The translations under genes and the position numbers were made by a program. Shown here piece after piece: positions 40,001-49,924 of a stretch of DNA of 64,000 bases (positions are counted from its first letter, which is position 1; each line of letters opens with the position of its first letter). Source of the stretch: Pseudorhodobacter ferrugineus DSM 5888 (lineage in GTDB: Bacteria; Pseudomonadota; Alphaproteobacteria; Rhodobacterales; Rhodobacteraceae). A model generated the notes under the pieces. The model did not search any database. It was given only the letters and a program-made list of their open reading frames with translations, and was not told the DNA's origin. Location of the stretch: assembly GCF_000420745.1 (NCBI RefSeq), contig NZ_ATVN01000004.1, forward strand, positions 1 to 64,000. Reading direction: 5' to 3'.

Positions 40001-40948
40001 TTAGTTGACGGGCGTCAGCAACCGCTTACCCGCCAGATGCGCGCGGATATTGGCACGCTGCAATGCCCCCATCCCCTTGCGGGTTTCAACTGTGGCCGAG
40101 CCTTGGTGCGGCTGCAAATACACGTTCTTCAACGCCAAAAAGCGTGGGTCAAACTGCGGCTCGACCCGGAACACATCCAACGCGGCGCCACGAATATGCC
40201 CCGCCTCCAGCGCCTCTAGCAAGGCATCTTCGTCAATCGTGGTCCCGCGAGAGATATTGGCGATCACTGCATCTGCCCCCATCGCGGCGATAACATCGCG
40301 CGACACATAGTTTTCGGTGGCTTTACCTCCCACCAGCGCCACGACCATATAGTCGCAAGCCGCCGCCAACCCTTCGGGTGTTTCATGCCAAACCCAACCT
40401 GCCGGCGTGTTCTTTTTGCTGCGGCTGTGATAGTGGATTTCCATCTTGAACGCCGCCAAACGGTCCGCAATCTCGCGGCCAATGCGGCCCAGCCCCATGA
40501 TGCCCGCCCGCGCACCGCTAAATTTGCGCGCCAAAGGTGGGTCGCCTTTTTCCGCCCAATCGCCGCGCGCCTGCCATGCCGCATTGAACGCCATGTTACG
40601 GGTAAAGGACAACAACATCGCCACGGCAAGATCGGCAACATCATCGTTCAAAACATCCGGCGTATTGGTGACACGGACCCCGCGTTTCGTCGCCGCCTCG
40701 ACATCAATTGCGTCATAGCCGACGCCGTAATTCGCGATGATCTCCAAACTTGGCAGCAGGTCCATCTCGGTCGCACCAAAAGGATTGTGGCCTTTATAGG
40801 CCACCGCTTTGATCCCCTGACGCCGCGCCACGTCGACCCCAGCCAAGGCGCTGGCCGATGCGATTTGCAACAGGTCAAACCCTTCCTGCATGTCGGGAAC
40901 ATCCCAGTCAGCATAGGCGCCAATAGCAAGAAGGGCGGGAAGTGTCAT
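40001..40948 (-). CDS. D-isomer-specific 2-hydroxyacid dehydrogenase (glyoxylate/hydroxypyruvate reductase type)
   Basis: A 315-residue NAD(P)-dependent enzyme. The Rossmann motif GLGRIG is visible, and the catalytic Arg/Glu/His are in ANISRGTTIDE, VFRVEPQF and LQPHQGSAT. It reduces 2-oxo acids such as hydroxypyruvate or glyoxylate, or works in reverse. Start at 40948 follows GGAAACAGCC. The core palindrome TGGTATACCA lies 50-59 bp upstream, so it is likely in the same regulon as the TRAP and tetronate genes. It converges on the GntR gene with a 19-bp gap. Confidence 0.9.
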   Translation of the reverse strand: MTLPALLAIGAYADWDVPDMQEGFDLLQIASASALAGVDVARRQGIKAVAYKGHNPFGATEMDLLPSLEIIANYGVGYDAIDVEAATKRGVRVTNTPDVLNDDVADLAVAMLLSFTRNMAFNAAWQARGDWAEKGDPPLARKFSGARAGIMGLGRIGREIADRLAAFKMEIHYHSRSKKNTPAGWVWHETPEGLAAACDYMVVALVGGKATENYVSRDVIAAMGADAVIANISRGTTIDEDALLEALEAGHIRGAALDVFRVEPQFDPRFLALKNVYLQPHQGSATVETRKGMGALQRANIRAHLAGKRLLTPVN

Positions 40949-40997
40949 GGCTGTTTCCTTTTGTCGATTGGTCGATACGGTGGAGAGATTGCCAAAA

Positions 40998-41007
40998 TGG
41001 TATACCA
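40998..41007. promoter_or_regulatory. GntR-type half-extended operator TGGTATACCA (2-hydroxyacid dehydrogenase)
   Basis: The central 10 bases match the other three sites exactly, but the left flank is AAA rather than TTT-type, so the symmetric part is shorter. It is closer to its start codon (50-59 bp) than the others. Probably a weaker site. Confidence 0.62.
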
Positions 41008-41214
41008 AATTTCTAGCGACTTCTGGTTTGCAACACCAGCCCCCAAAAGCGGCGCCGTATTTTCCAAAGGATCAAGGATGCCCCGCGCAAACTTACAAAA
41101 GACAAGCCAACCCAAGCCAGCATTAAGCAATGTTTAATCAATTCAAATTAGCCAGATAGGGTCGCCTGCGGTTAAACGCGCTTTGTTAACCGATCGCTCT
41201 AGTTGGGAATGTTG

Positions 41215-43119
41215 ATGCCGCCCTTTCGGACCTTCTTTTTCAATCGCGTGAAACGGCTGTCTCGGTCGCAAAAAAAGCTGTGCCTTGCGCTGGTTGATGT
41301 TGTGCTTGCCCCAATCTCGTTTCTACTTGCTTTTGGGGTTATGTACGAAACGCTTCCTGACGTGGCATTTTTTCAAACCCACGGGGCGGTTTTGCTGATT
41401 TTGGCAGGTCTGGGGGGCGCGTTTTCTGTTGCGCTGAAAATGCCGAACATCAAACTCAATTCCTATGAGGCGCATGGTATTTTGCGCACGGGGGCAATGA
41501 CGCTTTTGGTGGCTGGCAGCCTTACATTGGTTGTCGCGGCCTTGGGGGTCGCAGTGCCGCGGCTTGGCATCATTCTGTTTGGCCTGTTCTTTTTTCTGTC
41601 AGCCGTGGCCCTGCGGTTTGCGATGTTGCACACGCTGTTGTGGGTGCTTCGTGCCGATCAGCCGCGCCAACGCGTGCTGATTTACGGTGCAGGAAAAACG
41701 GGGGAACAATTGCTTGCCGCGCTGCGGTCGCATGACAGCATTTGGCCCGTTGCCTTTGTCGATGACAATCCGGCGTTGCACAATTTGTCGTCGGGCGGGC
41801 TGCATATTTACGGTTCGGACCGGATTTTGGAACTGACCGCGCGGCTGGGCGTTGACAGGATCTTGCTAGCGATGCCGTCTGTATGCGCGCCAAAACTGGC
41901 GCAAATCGCCTGCAAACTTCAGGTTATGGGGCTGACCGTCATGTCGGTGCCCTCCTTTGCGCAGATCACAGGGGTAGAACGGCTTGTCGATACGCTGACC
42001 CTGATCGAACCCGACACGTTTTTGGGGCGCATGCAGGTTGGCAATGCCATGCCTTTGGGGACCGAAGCGTACCAAGGGCGGACCATTTTGGTATCGGGCG
42101 CAGGGGGGTCGGTTGGCGCGGCGCTGTGTCGAAAACTATTGTCCAGCAAACCGGCCTGTATCGTCTTGTATGAGGCAAGCGAATTCGCACTTTACACCGT
42201 TGAACGCGCGCTTTCAAAGCTGGCGGCAGATACGGGAACACGCCTTCAGCCTATCCTTGGATCAATCAGCGATAGCCGTTTGGCCCGCACGGTCATGGTG
42301 GAACACAAGGTCGAAGTCGTCTTTCATGCTGCCGCCTATAAGCATGTGCCCTTGGTCGAGGCGAACCCGATTTCCGGCTTGGCAAACAATGTTTTAGGCA
42401 CGCGCAGCTTTGCTGATGCCGCGATTGCAGCTGGCGTTCAAAAGTTTGTCCTTATTTCGACCGACAAGGCGGTACGGCCGACGAATGTGATGGGCGCATC
42501 GAAACGGATGGCTGAACTGGTCATCCAAGACCTTGCCAAACGCACACAAAGGACCGCATTTTCGATGGTACGGTTTGGCAATGTTCTCGGCTCGTCCGGC
42601 TCGGTCATACCCTTGTTCAAAGACCAGATCGCCAAGGGCGAAGCGATTACACTGACCCATGAAGATGTGACCCGTTATTTCATGACCTTGTCCGAAGCGG
42701 CGCGGCTTGTTTTGCTTGCCGGTTCCTTTTCTGATGCGCGCTGTGGCGGCGATGTGTTTGTGCTGGATATGGGCGAACCTGTTCGAATCCGCGATTTGGC
42801 CGAACAAATGATCCAAGCCGCAGGGTTGACGGTGTGTAGTGCCGATAGGCCTGACGGAGATATAGAAATTATTGTCACAGGGCTTCGCCCTGGTGAAAAG
42901 CTGCATGAAGAGTTGCTGATCGGCCAAGGTCTATTGCCGACCCCACACCCGAAGATCCTGCGCGCCGAGGAGCAAAGCCTGACGGAATTGCAAATGGCAA
43001 CGGCCCTTCAGGCCCTGCGCGCAGCCGTTGAAACCGGTGATGTCGAACGCGCGCTTGGCATTCTGCACAGCTGTGTCGAAGGATACGGTGATCCGCTTCA
43101 AGGGATCGCTGCGCAGTAG
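41215..43119 (+). CDS. CapD/FlaA1-type nucleoside-diphosphate sugar epimerase/dehydratase
   Basis: A 634-residue membrane-bound SDR for surface polysaccharide. Four N-terminal hydrophobic segments (to about residue 130) are followed by a CoA-binding-like Rossmann region (VLIYGAGKTGEQLL) and the catalytic SDR domain with VSGAGGSVGAALCRKLL, FHAAAYKHVPLVE and ISTDKAVRPTNVMGASKRMAE. The active-site motif has Asp-Lys in place of the usual Tyr-Lys context, as in this family. Several closely spaced possible starts exist (41203 TTG, 41209, 41215); I chose the one with GGGA at suitable distance. It stands alone without glycosyltransferases. The 266-bp gap before it carries the hydroxyacid dehydrogenase promoter and otherwise nothing recognised. 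Confidence 0.9.
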   Translation: MPPFRTFFFNRVKRLSRSQKKLCLALVDVVLAPISFLLAFGVMYETLPDVAFFQTHGAVLLILAGLGGAFSVALKMPNIKLNSYEAHGILRTGAMTLLVAGSLTLVVAALGVAVPRLGIILFGLFFFLSAVALRFAMLHTLLWVLRADQPRQRVLIYGAGKTGEQLLAALRSHDSIWPVAFVDDNPALHNLSSGGLHIYGSDRILELTARLGVDRILLAMPSVCAPKLAQIACKLQVMGLTVMSVPSFAQITGVERLVDTLTLIEPDTFLGRMQVGNAMPLGTEAYQGRTILVSGAGGSVGAALCRKLLSSKPACIVLYEASEFALYTVERALSKLAADTGTRLQPILGSISDSRLARTVMVEHKVEVVFHAAAYKHVPLVEANPISGLANNVLGTRSFADAAIAAGVQKFVLISTDKAVRPTNVMGASKRMAELVIQDLAKRTQRTAFSMVRFGNVLGSSGSVIPLFKDQIAKGEAITLTHEDVTRYFMTLSEAARLVLLAGSFSDARCGGDVFVLDMGEPVRIRDLAEQMIQAAGLTVCSADRPDGDIEIIVTGLRPGEKLHEELLIGQGLLPTPHPKILRAEEQSLTELQMATALQALRAAVETGDVERALGILHSCVEGYGDPLQGIAAQ

Positions 43120-43278
43120 CACCGCGCCGGATTACATTACCGCCCAAGCTGCGCATGACGACCGCGTCGCCACGGGCATTTTCCTGCCTTTCTTGTTGTG
43201 CTGCCCTTGCCTATAGTCCGCCTTCATGCTGGACCCCGTTTTTCCGGCCAAGTCCAGCCTTTGCGAGACGGAACCAGA

Positions 43279-44100
43279 ATGACCCTTTTTCATGCCGCTC
43301 ACCGTGTTTGGCTTCGGGCATCCAATGCCGAAATTGGCCTCATCTCGGCAGGGATTGCGTTTTTCGGGTTTCTTGCGGTCTTTCCTGCGCTGGCGGCAGT
43401 TATCACGATCTGGGGCTTTGCGGCCGATCCGATTGTCGTTCAAACCCAACTCGAACTTGCCGAAAACTACCTCCCGCCCGAGGCTTTTGATCTGCTTTAT
43501 GGGCAGGTCCAGCGCATTCTGGCCACCAACAGCCGCAGTTTGGGGTTGGCGACTTTGGCCTCAACGCTGTTTGCCCTGTGGTCGGCGCGCGCGGGTGTTG
43601 GCGCGCTCATCAGCGGGATAAACGCCATCCACGGCCTTCCCAGCCGCAGTGGTGTGCGCCATGTGGTGCGGGCGTTTTTTCTGACATTGGTGCTGATCGG
43701 GTTGGTGTTGGCGGGAATGGTTTTGGCGGTTGTCATGCCCTTGGTCATCAGCTTTTTGCCGCTTGGGGCGGCCACGACAACCGCGCTGGGGGTCACAAAC
43801 TTTCTGGTCGGGATCGCGCTGGTCATGCTCAGCATCGCCATCGCCTACAGGCTTGGCCCAAACCGCGCGAACAAAAAACAGCATCGCGTGTTTTTCACCA
43901 TTGGCCTGCTTGTCGCCTTGGTGCTTTGGGTCGCCGTGTCGCGCGGGTTGGTGTTTTACCTTGGGAACTTCGCCAATTACAATCAGGTCTACGGCTCGAT
44001 CGGTGCCGTGGTCGCCCTGTTGATGTGGTTTTACCTATCGGCCTTTGCCGTCTTGCTTGGGGCCGCTGTCGATGCCGAACGCGACAACCGCGCTCAGTAA
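43279..44100 (+). CDS. YihY/BrkB family inner-membrane protein
   Basis: A 273-residue protein with about six helices; ASNAEIGLISAGIAFFGFLAVFPALAAVIT and VYGSIGAVVALLMWFYLSAFAVLLGA are YihY family blocks. Once labelled ribonuclease BN, the family is now regarded as membrane proteins of uncertain role, possibly transport. The ATG at 43279 follows GACGGAACC; an open upstream extension lacks similarity. Its end overlaps the converging tamB end by 7 bp. Confidence 0.88.
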   Translation: MTLFHAAHRVWLRASNAEIGLISAGIAFFGFLAVFPALAAVITIWGFAADPIVVQTQLELAENYLPPEAFDLLYGQVQRILATNSRSLGLATLASTLFALWSARAGVGALISGINAIHGLPSRSGVRHVVRAFFLTLVLIGLVLAGMVLAVVMPLVISFLPLGAATTTALGVTNFLVGIALVMLSIAIAYRLGPNRANKKQHRVFFTIGLLVALVLWVAVSRGLVFYLGNFANYNQVYGSIGAVVALLMWFYLSAFAVLLGAAVDAERDNRAQ

Positions 44101-47100
44101 TCCTTCTCGATAAACACCCCAAGGGCAGATGTACCGTCTGCCCCAACGGACCCGCGAACAGTGACGTTTTTCTTTAGATCAAGGTTCAGGTTGATCTTGC
44201 TTTGCCCGTTCTGGTCTACCTCCACCTCGGTATAAACCCGTTTGGACAGGTACTTGCCCGCCTTGACCGACACGTTGCCATCCGCATCGGTGGACAGGTC
44301 AAGGTCATCCAAACCAAAACTTTTGCGAAGCGACCCCACAATCCCTTCGCCGCCTTTACCCGCAAGACTTGCCACCGCCGACGCCAGCTGGGCGGCCTGC
44401 AATGCCGAAATCGAGGTCAGATCGCGGCCAAACAAAAGCTGGGCCAACACCTCTTCTTGCGGAAGATCGGGGGTCGAGGTGAAGGTTATTTCGGGGTCAT
44501 CGGCGCGGCCCTTGATGTTCACCGAAGTCGTCACGTTTTCACCTTCATTCGTGGCAACAATCGAAATGTAAGGGATCAGATCGCCTTGCAACAACAGTTG
44601 CGCCTCAGTCAGGTCAAGCCGTTTGCCGAGTATTTCCAAGCGCCCGCGGATTAGTTCAAACGCACCGCTGGGAATAACCGTGTTGGTGTCGCCGCGCACC
44701 ATAACACGGCCCCCAAATTCGGCATCAATCCCGCGCCCGCGCAAAAAGATGCGGGACGGCGCGCTGATGACAAGGTTAAGGCCAAAGGACCGCGCATTCG
44801 CCGCCTTGCCACCACCGCCAAGGTCAATCAGCCCCGCCTTATACCGCGTTTGTTTGACCGCCGCGGGTTCATTCTTGTGCTTTAACCCGGGCAGCGACCC
44901 GATACTGGAAAATCCGGATGTCGGCACCCGCAGCTCTGCCTCGCGGATATTTACCGCGCCGCCAATCACAGCGCCCCCTGCCAGCGGCCCTTTGATCGTG
45001 ACATCGCCGCCCAAGGATACGTTGTAAAGATCAGGGTCTTTAAGCGTCGCATTGCGCAGCGTAACGGCCAGATCGGTAGGATTGGGTGCCGCCAATCCGA
45101 TGGTTCCCTCCACCGCCAAACTGCCGCCCGTGCTGGGGGCCGAGGTCATATTCAGCCGCAGCTGATTGCCGCCCAACGTGACGGTTGAGGCGATATCTTG
45201 CAGACCAAACGGCAGGTTCGGGGCCGAAAAGCGCCCCCCCGTCAGGCTGCCTGTGCCCGACAGCGACGACAACGCCAAGAGGCCATTCAACCGCAGATCA
45301 AACCGCGCTTGTCCCGAAATAGACCTTGGGCCCAAAAACGCATTGGCCAATGCCGCTTGCGCCGATCCGGTGATCGCCAGATCCGCGCCGCGGAAATTCG
45401 GCGCCACCCGCCCTGCAACCCGCGCATCAATCCCGCCCGGCCCTGTGCCTTTCAGATCCAGCGTCATGCCGTTGCCGTTTTCAACAACACTGCCCGCCAC
45501 CGTCACAGCGCCCGGAAAATCCGGCACCAGCAGTGCAAGATTGGCCAGCCGCGCCTCAAGTTGCACCTGCCGGACATCATCGGTCACGGTGCCGGTCGCC
45601 TTGGCCGTGATTTGCGGGTTTGACACAGTCGCGCTTTCCACCACCAACCTGCGGTCACGGAGATTTACGGCCGCGTTTACAACACTTTTGCCCCGCAACA
45701 GGCTATCGGCCGGCGCATTGCCGATGGCCAAATTCGTGCCTTGTCCGGCCAGTTCTGCCCGCCCCGCCTCCAGCGTGCCTTTGGCCGTCACAACCGCCTG
45801 CAATGCCCCGCGATAGCCCGCCCCCAGCGGCGACAGGTTGGGCAGCGCCAGATTGGCCGTCACATCGCTGCCCGTAGGGTCGATATAGCCGGTCGCATCG
45901 GCGTTGATTTGCGGGTTGGCGATTTCGGCCTTTTCCAGCGTCAGCCGCTGCCCTTGCACACCGATTGCCACCGACAAACGGCTTTGCCCTGCAATCAAGG
46001 CATCGGCCTGCGCTTGGCCGATTTTCAAGGCATTCCCGATCCCGTCCAGCGTAATTCGGCCATTTTCAGGTGTGCCGGAAAAGGTGGCATCGGCCTGCAG
46101 GCTGCCGCCATATTTGTCACCCAAAGACGACAGGTCGGCAAAGCTCACGGTGCCTTTCAGGTCGCTACCGTCACTGGCCAGCTTGCCCTTGGCCGTTGCC
46201 ACAAGCTGCTGGGCCGTGATGTTCAGGCTGCGCAAGAATGTGCCCTGTTTCGACCGTGCCGCGGCAAATTCAATCTCGGACGCGCCTTTCAGCAGGTTGT
46301 CCAACTCGACAATCCCAAGGGTGATATTGGTGCCTTTGACTTTGCCCACGGCATCAAATTCACCGCCGAGCGGGCTTATTTGACCGCTGATCCGAAAGGC
46401 CCCTTTGCCGCCCAGCGCGCGGCCCGCCAAAGGCGACAGGCGCGACAGGTTGTTATATTCGGCCTCAATACTGCCCCGCGTTCTGAAACCGCTTTCAAGG
46501 TCGGCAATCCGCGCAGAGGTGGTGATCTTGTATCCGGGGGTTGGGCCCCCTTCGGTCAGCTCCAACTTGCCAATCCGAAAGCCAAGCCCGCCTTTTTGCC
46601 AGTCAAACACCAGCTTGCCATCAACGGCTTGCCCAAGCGCTGCGGCAAGGTTTTGATCGGTCAGCGCCACGTCCTCGGCCCCAAATACCAACGTGCCGCC
46701 GATAATCGTGCCACCGCTGCCCGCACGCCGGTTGATCCGCCCCGACCCTTTGATCGACGCCGTTCCCACCGCCACATCAGCGCGGGCAACGTCTGTCACC
46801 GTGACAGCCGCATTCCAACCATCGCCTTTTGTCGCGTCAAACCCGACGCGCAAATCGGCGCTGGCAACGCGGGTTTCATCGGCCCCGCCAAATGGCAGCA
46901 AAATCGGTTCGCCACTGGGCAGGCCCAACCGTCCCACCAGTGTGAATTTTTGCGGCAGCCCATCAGTCGCAATCGTCGCAGCCCCGTCCAAAGACAAGGC
47001 CCGCGTTTTCAAAGCCAAGGCCGACAGGTCCAACTGGCCGGACTCTTTGCGCTGCCCTTCGGCTTTGAACGCCACTTCGGTGCCGAAAAATTCGGCGTAA

Positions 47101-47954
47101 TCGGGCAGGAAAAGCGGTGCAACATCGCCGTTCAGATTGACGACAAAACTTTGCGCGCCGTCATCGCTGCCCTTTAGCGTCACCTCACCCGCCAGCCGTT
47201 CCTGACCGTCGGTGCGCAGGTCCAGCGTGGCTATAAAATCATCCAACGGCCCCGCACCTGCGATTTTCAGCGCAACGGACGGCTTGCCCGGAAGGTCAAG
47301 CAAACTGGCGGCAATCCCTTCTGCCTCTTCTGTCAGGTCCAGATCAAGGTTCAGCTGCTTGGTGGTGTTGTTATAGGCAATCTTTAGCGCCAGCTGCCCG
47401 TCCGGCCCCTCGCCCACCCGCGTCAGCGACAGATCGGCGCTTCCATCGCCACCTTTCAGCTTGGCCGATGCCGCAAACGACCCTTCGATCCGCTGCCCCA
47501 AAACCGATGCATCAAGCACGATTCGCTTGGCCGACAGCGTGTTGATTTCAATCGACACAGGCAGTTCGGGCAGGGCAAAACCGGTTGCCTCGGGCGCAGG
47601 AATGGCATTGGGGTCGGGCAAGGGTTTGCGCGCGACGATCACCTCATCCGCGGTCAATTCCGTCACATCGACCACGCCAAGCAACAGCGACGCGCGGCTC
47701 CAATCCAGCGTGACATTGTTCAAGGTCAGCCAAACACCTTGGGTGTCGGCAATGCTCAGACTTTGAATTTGGGCCTGCGATGAAAACGCACCGCTAAAGC
47801 CGGTCACGGTCACGGTGCGGCCCGCGCCTGACAAGTTGTCCTCTAGAAACGCAGTCAGCAGGTCACGCTCGTCGGTTTGGTTATCAGCTTGGGCCGCGGC
47901 CATAAACGGCAGCGACAACACAAAAACAAGGATGATCCAAAACGCGCGCATCAA
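44094..47954 (-). CDS. tamB: Translocation and assembly module subunit TamB
   Basis: A 1286-residue periplasm-spanning protein with an N-terminal signal or anchor (FWIILVFVLSLPFMAAAQA), a very long beta-rich body of repeating segments with AsmA-like character, and a C-terminal DUF490/TamB domain (IPSGAFELIRGRLEILGKRL, GRDLTSISALQAAQLA, RVYTEVEVDQNGQSKI) ending in aromatic EKDY. With TamA it moves lipids or autotransporter-type proteins to the outer membrane. Its start overlaps the tamA stop by 4 bp. Confidence 0.95.
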   Translation of the reverse strand: MMRAFWIILVFVLSLPFMAAAQADNQTDERDLLTAFLEDNLSGAGRTVTVTGFSGAFSSQAQIQSLSIADTQGVWLTLNNVTLDWSRASLLLGVVDVTELTADEVIVARKPLPDPNAIPAPEATGFALPELPVSIEINTLSAKRIVLDASVLGQRIEGSFAASAKLKGGDGSADLSLTRVGEGPDGQLALKIAYNNTTKQLNLDLDLTEEAEGIAASLLDLPGKPSVALKIAGAGPLDDFIATLDLRTDGQERLAGEVTLKGSDDGAQSFVVNLNGDVAPLFLPDYAEFFGTEVAFKAEGQRKESGQLDLSALALKTRALSLDGAATIATDGLPQKFTLVGRLGLPSGEPILLPFGGADETRVASADLRVGFDATKGDGWNAAVTVTDVARADVAVGTASIKGSGRINRRAGSGGTIIGGTLVFGAEDVALTDQNLAAALGQAVDGKLVFDWQKGGLGFRIGKLELTEGGPTPGYKITTSARIADLESGFRTRGSIEAEYNNLSRLSPLAGRALGGKGAFRISGQISPLGGEFDAVGKVKGTNITLGIVELDNLLKGASEIEFAAARSKQGTFLRSLNITAQQLVATAKGKLASDGSDLKGTVSFADLSSLGDKYGGSLQADATFSGTPENGRITLDGIGNALKIGQAQADALIAGQSRLSVAIGVQGQRLTLEKAEIANPQINADATGYIDPTGSDVTANLALPNLSPLGAGYRGALQAVVTAKGTLEAGRAELAGQGTNLAIGNAPADSLLRGKSVVNAAVNLRDRRLVVESATVSNPQITAKATGTVTDDVRQVQLEARLANLALLVPDFPGAVTVAGSVVENGNGMTLDLKGTGPGGIDARVAGRVAPNFRGADLAITGSAQAALANAFLGPRSISGQARFDLRLNGLLALSSLSGTGSLTGGRFSAPNLPFGLQDIASTVTLGGNQLRLNMTSAPSTGGSLAVEGTIGLAAPNPTDLAVTLRNATLKDPDLYNVSLGGDVTIKGPLAGGAVIGGAVNIREAELRVPTSGFSSIGSLPGLKHKNEPAAVKQTRYKAGLIDLGGGGKAANARSFGLNLVISAPSRIFLRGRGIDAEFGGRVMVRGDTNTVIPSGAFELIRGRLEILGKRLDLTEAQLLLQGDLIPYISIVATNEGENVTTSVNIKGRADDPEITFTSTPDLPQEEVLAQLLFGRDLTSISALQAAQLASAVASLAGKGGEGIVGSLRKSFGLDDLDLSTDADGNVSVKAGKYLSKRVYTEVEVDQNGQSKINLNLDLKKNVTVRGSVGADGTSALGVFIEKDY

Positions 47955-49759
47955 AACGACTGCCCTATGCCAACGTAAACCTGCGCACCTTTGCCGCCGC
48001 CCGAAATCGGCGCACCTATATCCAACCGGATCGGCCCAAATCCTGTGGCATAGCGCAGCCCGAACCCTGCCCCTGCGTGGCTTTGGGTCACGCCGGCCAG
48101 CAACCCGTCCGATGCGATTTGACCAAAATCAGCAAAGCCCACAAGCCCAATCGTTTTGGTGACTTTGCCCCGCACCTCTAACGATGCACCAATAAACCCA
48201 GTGCCGCCGGTTCGGTTTCCGGTGACGGTTGATGTATATCCAAGCGATTGGAACGAATGGCCGCGCACGGTGCCGCCGCCACCCGAATAGAACAAAAAGT
48301 CAGGTGGCAAATTGTCGATGGACCCACCCATAACAGTTTTCGCCTGCAGGCGCGCGGCAAGTGTAATGCGATCATCTTCGCCGAAGCTGCGGTAGGCCCG
48401 GGCATCCAGATTGAACCGGAACCCCGAGTCTGACGCACCAAAGCCCAAAAACGGGGCCGCCTCGGCGTCGACATAAAAGCCTTGGGTTGCATCGGTTTTA
48501 GAATTGCGCTTGTCCCATGTTATGCCAATCGGCAAAGCAAGGTTGCGGAAATTGATCGTGCTTGTGGGGTATTGCACGCGGTATTGCGAATATTCCAACC
48601 CGATCCGGCCCGTAATTTCGCGTGACAAATAGTGGGTGAAACCAATGCCAGCTTCGACATAATCTTGGGTGAAATCTGTGTCCGCCTCATGGCCGATCTT
48701 GAAAAACGATGTGCCCGTGGTGTCCGCGCTCAGGGTCGCGGGGCGGTCCAGCGTAAAGCCCAGCGCATAATCAACCCCGTTGTTTTGGGCACCAATCTGG
48801 GCAATCTCGCCTTCCACACGGAAACGCTCGCCGCCGCCCAGCAGGTTGCGGTGCAGCCAATAGCCGCTGATCTTGGCGCCTTCGGTGCTTGCCACCTCAA
48901 CGCCAAATCCAAAGCGGCGGGGTTTTTCCTCGACCACACGGGCCGAAATACCCAATGTGTCGGGGGCCGTAATTGCATCGTCTTCGACCAAGGCAACCGA
49001 CCGGAAAATTCCAGTCCGGCGCAGGCGTTCGGCAGCATCTTCCAACTCTTCGGGGCTGAATTGTTCGCCCGTCGGCAGGCCCGCGATCTTGATGATCCGG
49101 CGCACGTCCATCCGGTCTTGCCCTGAAACGGCCAACGGCCCAAAGCGCAGGCGCGGCCCTGCTGTCACCGTCAAATCCGCCGCCAACGTGGCGGTCGCAT
49201 GGTCGGCCGTCAAATCCTGCCCCGTCACGTCTGCTTTGGCATGGCCGGCCGCGCGCCAGCCGTCAACCGCTGTCGACGCCGCCGCCGATACCACATCACT
49301 TTCCGCCACAGCCCCCACGCGGTAGTCTTCGGGCAGCTTAGTGTCGGCGGCCAAGGGTGCAATCCGCGTCTTTGAAAACGTGAACGCAGGGCCCGGAGTC
49401 ACCTGAACCGTAATCGAATTAATCACGTTCGGGGCATCAAGCGGCGGAATATCCGCCACCTCACGGCCATTGATGCGAATTTCGACAACGCCCGAATAGC
49501 GCCCCATCGCATAAAGCGCGCCTACCAACCGCCCGTAATCGGCACGCGCCGACGCAAACAGATCTTGGGCGTTTGTCGTGCCTTCGGATTGGGCTGCAAG
49601 CAGCAGCGACGCGCCGCGCAAAGCCAATGCAACATCTGCATCATTACCTGTGACAGTAAAGCCAATGGGGTCCAAGGCGCGCGCCGGACCACCAAAGGCA
49701 AGCGTCACGCCCAAACAAAGCGCCGCCATGCCCAAGCCTTTGTGCCTCACTCGCCGCAT
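47951..49759 (-). CDS. tamA: Outer-membrane assembly protein TamA (Omp85 family)
   Basis: A 602-residue Omp85 protein. A signal peptide (GMAALCLGVTLAFGGPARA) precedes POTRA domains (FTVTGNDADVALALRGASLL; GPAFTFSKTRIAPLA; RLRFGPLAVSGQDRMDVRRI) and a C-terminal 16-stranded barrel ending GQSF with aromatic last residue. GTVRGHSFQSLGY near residue 505 corresponds to the RGF/Y motif of the family. First gene of the tamA-tamB operon; divergent from the di-heme peroxidase gene. Confidence 0.94.
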   Translation of the reverse strand: MRRVRHKGLGMAALCLGVTLAFGGPARALDPIGFTVTGNDADVALALRGASLLLAAQSEGTTNAQDLFASARADYGRLVGALYAMGRYSGVVEIRINGREVADIPPLDAPNVINSITVQVTPGPAFTFSKTRIAPLAADTKLPEDYRVGAVAESDVVSAAASTAVDGWRAAGHAKADVTGQDLTADHATATLAADLTVTAGPRLRFGPLAVSGQDRMDVRRIIKIAGLPTGEQFSPEELEDAAERLRRTGIFRSVALVEDDAITAPDTLGISARVVEEKPRRFGFGVEVASTEGAKISGYWLHRNLLGGGERFRVEGEIAQIGAQNNGVDYALGFTLDRPATLSADTTGTSFFKIGHEADTDFTQDYVEAGIGFTHYLSREITGRIGLEYSQYRVQYPTSTINFRNLALPIGITWDKRNSKTDATQGFYVDAEAAPFLGFGASDSGFRFNLDARAYRSFGEDDRITLAARLQAKTVMGGSIDNLPPDFLFYSGGGGTVRGHSFQSLGYTSTVTGNRTGGTGFIGASLEVRGKVTKTIGLVGFADFGQIASDGLLAGVTQSHAGAGFGLRYATGFGPIRLDIGAPISGGGKGAQVYVGIGQSF

Positions 49760-49924
49760 TCCGCCTCCGGCCGTTTATTCTCTATTATTACTACATCTAT
49801 TGCACTTTGACCGTGAACATACAACGAAACGAACCCGTGATCTTTTCGATATCGGCAACAATAGGCGCATTTTTCGTTTTCCGTTTGCTTAGGATTCAGC
49901 ATATATTGCGGGGCGGAGGCGAAC

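Noticed and set aside
42781-42795. GTTCGAATCC, resembling the T-loop of a tRNA
   Set aside because: It lies inside the CapD-type coding sequence (residues GEPVRIRDL) and no acceptor stem or anticodon arm can be built around it. No tRNA or rRNA gene was seen in the window.
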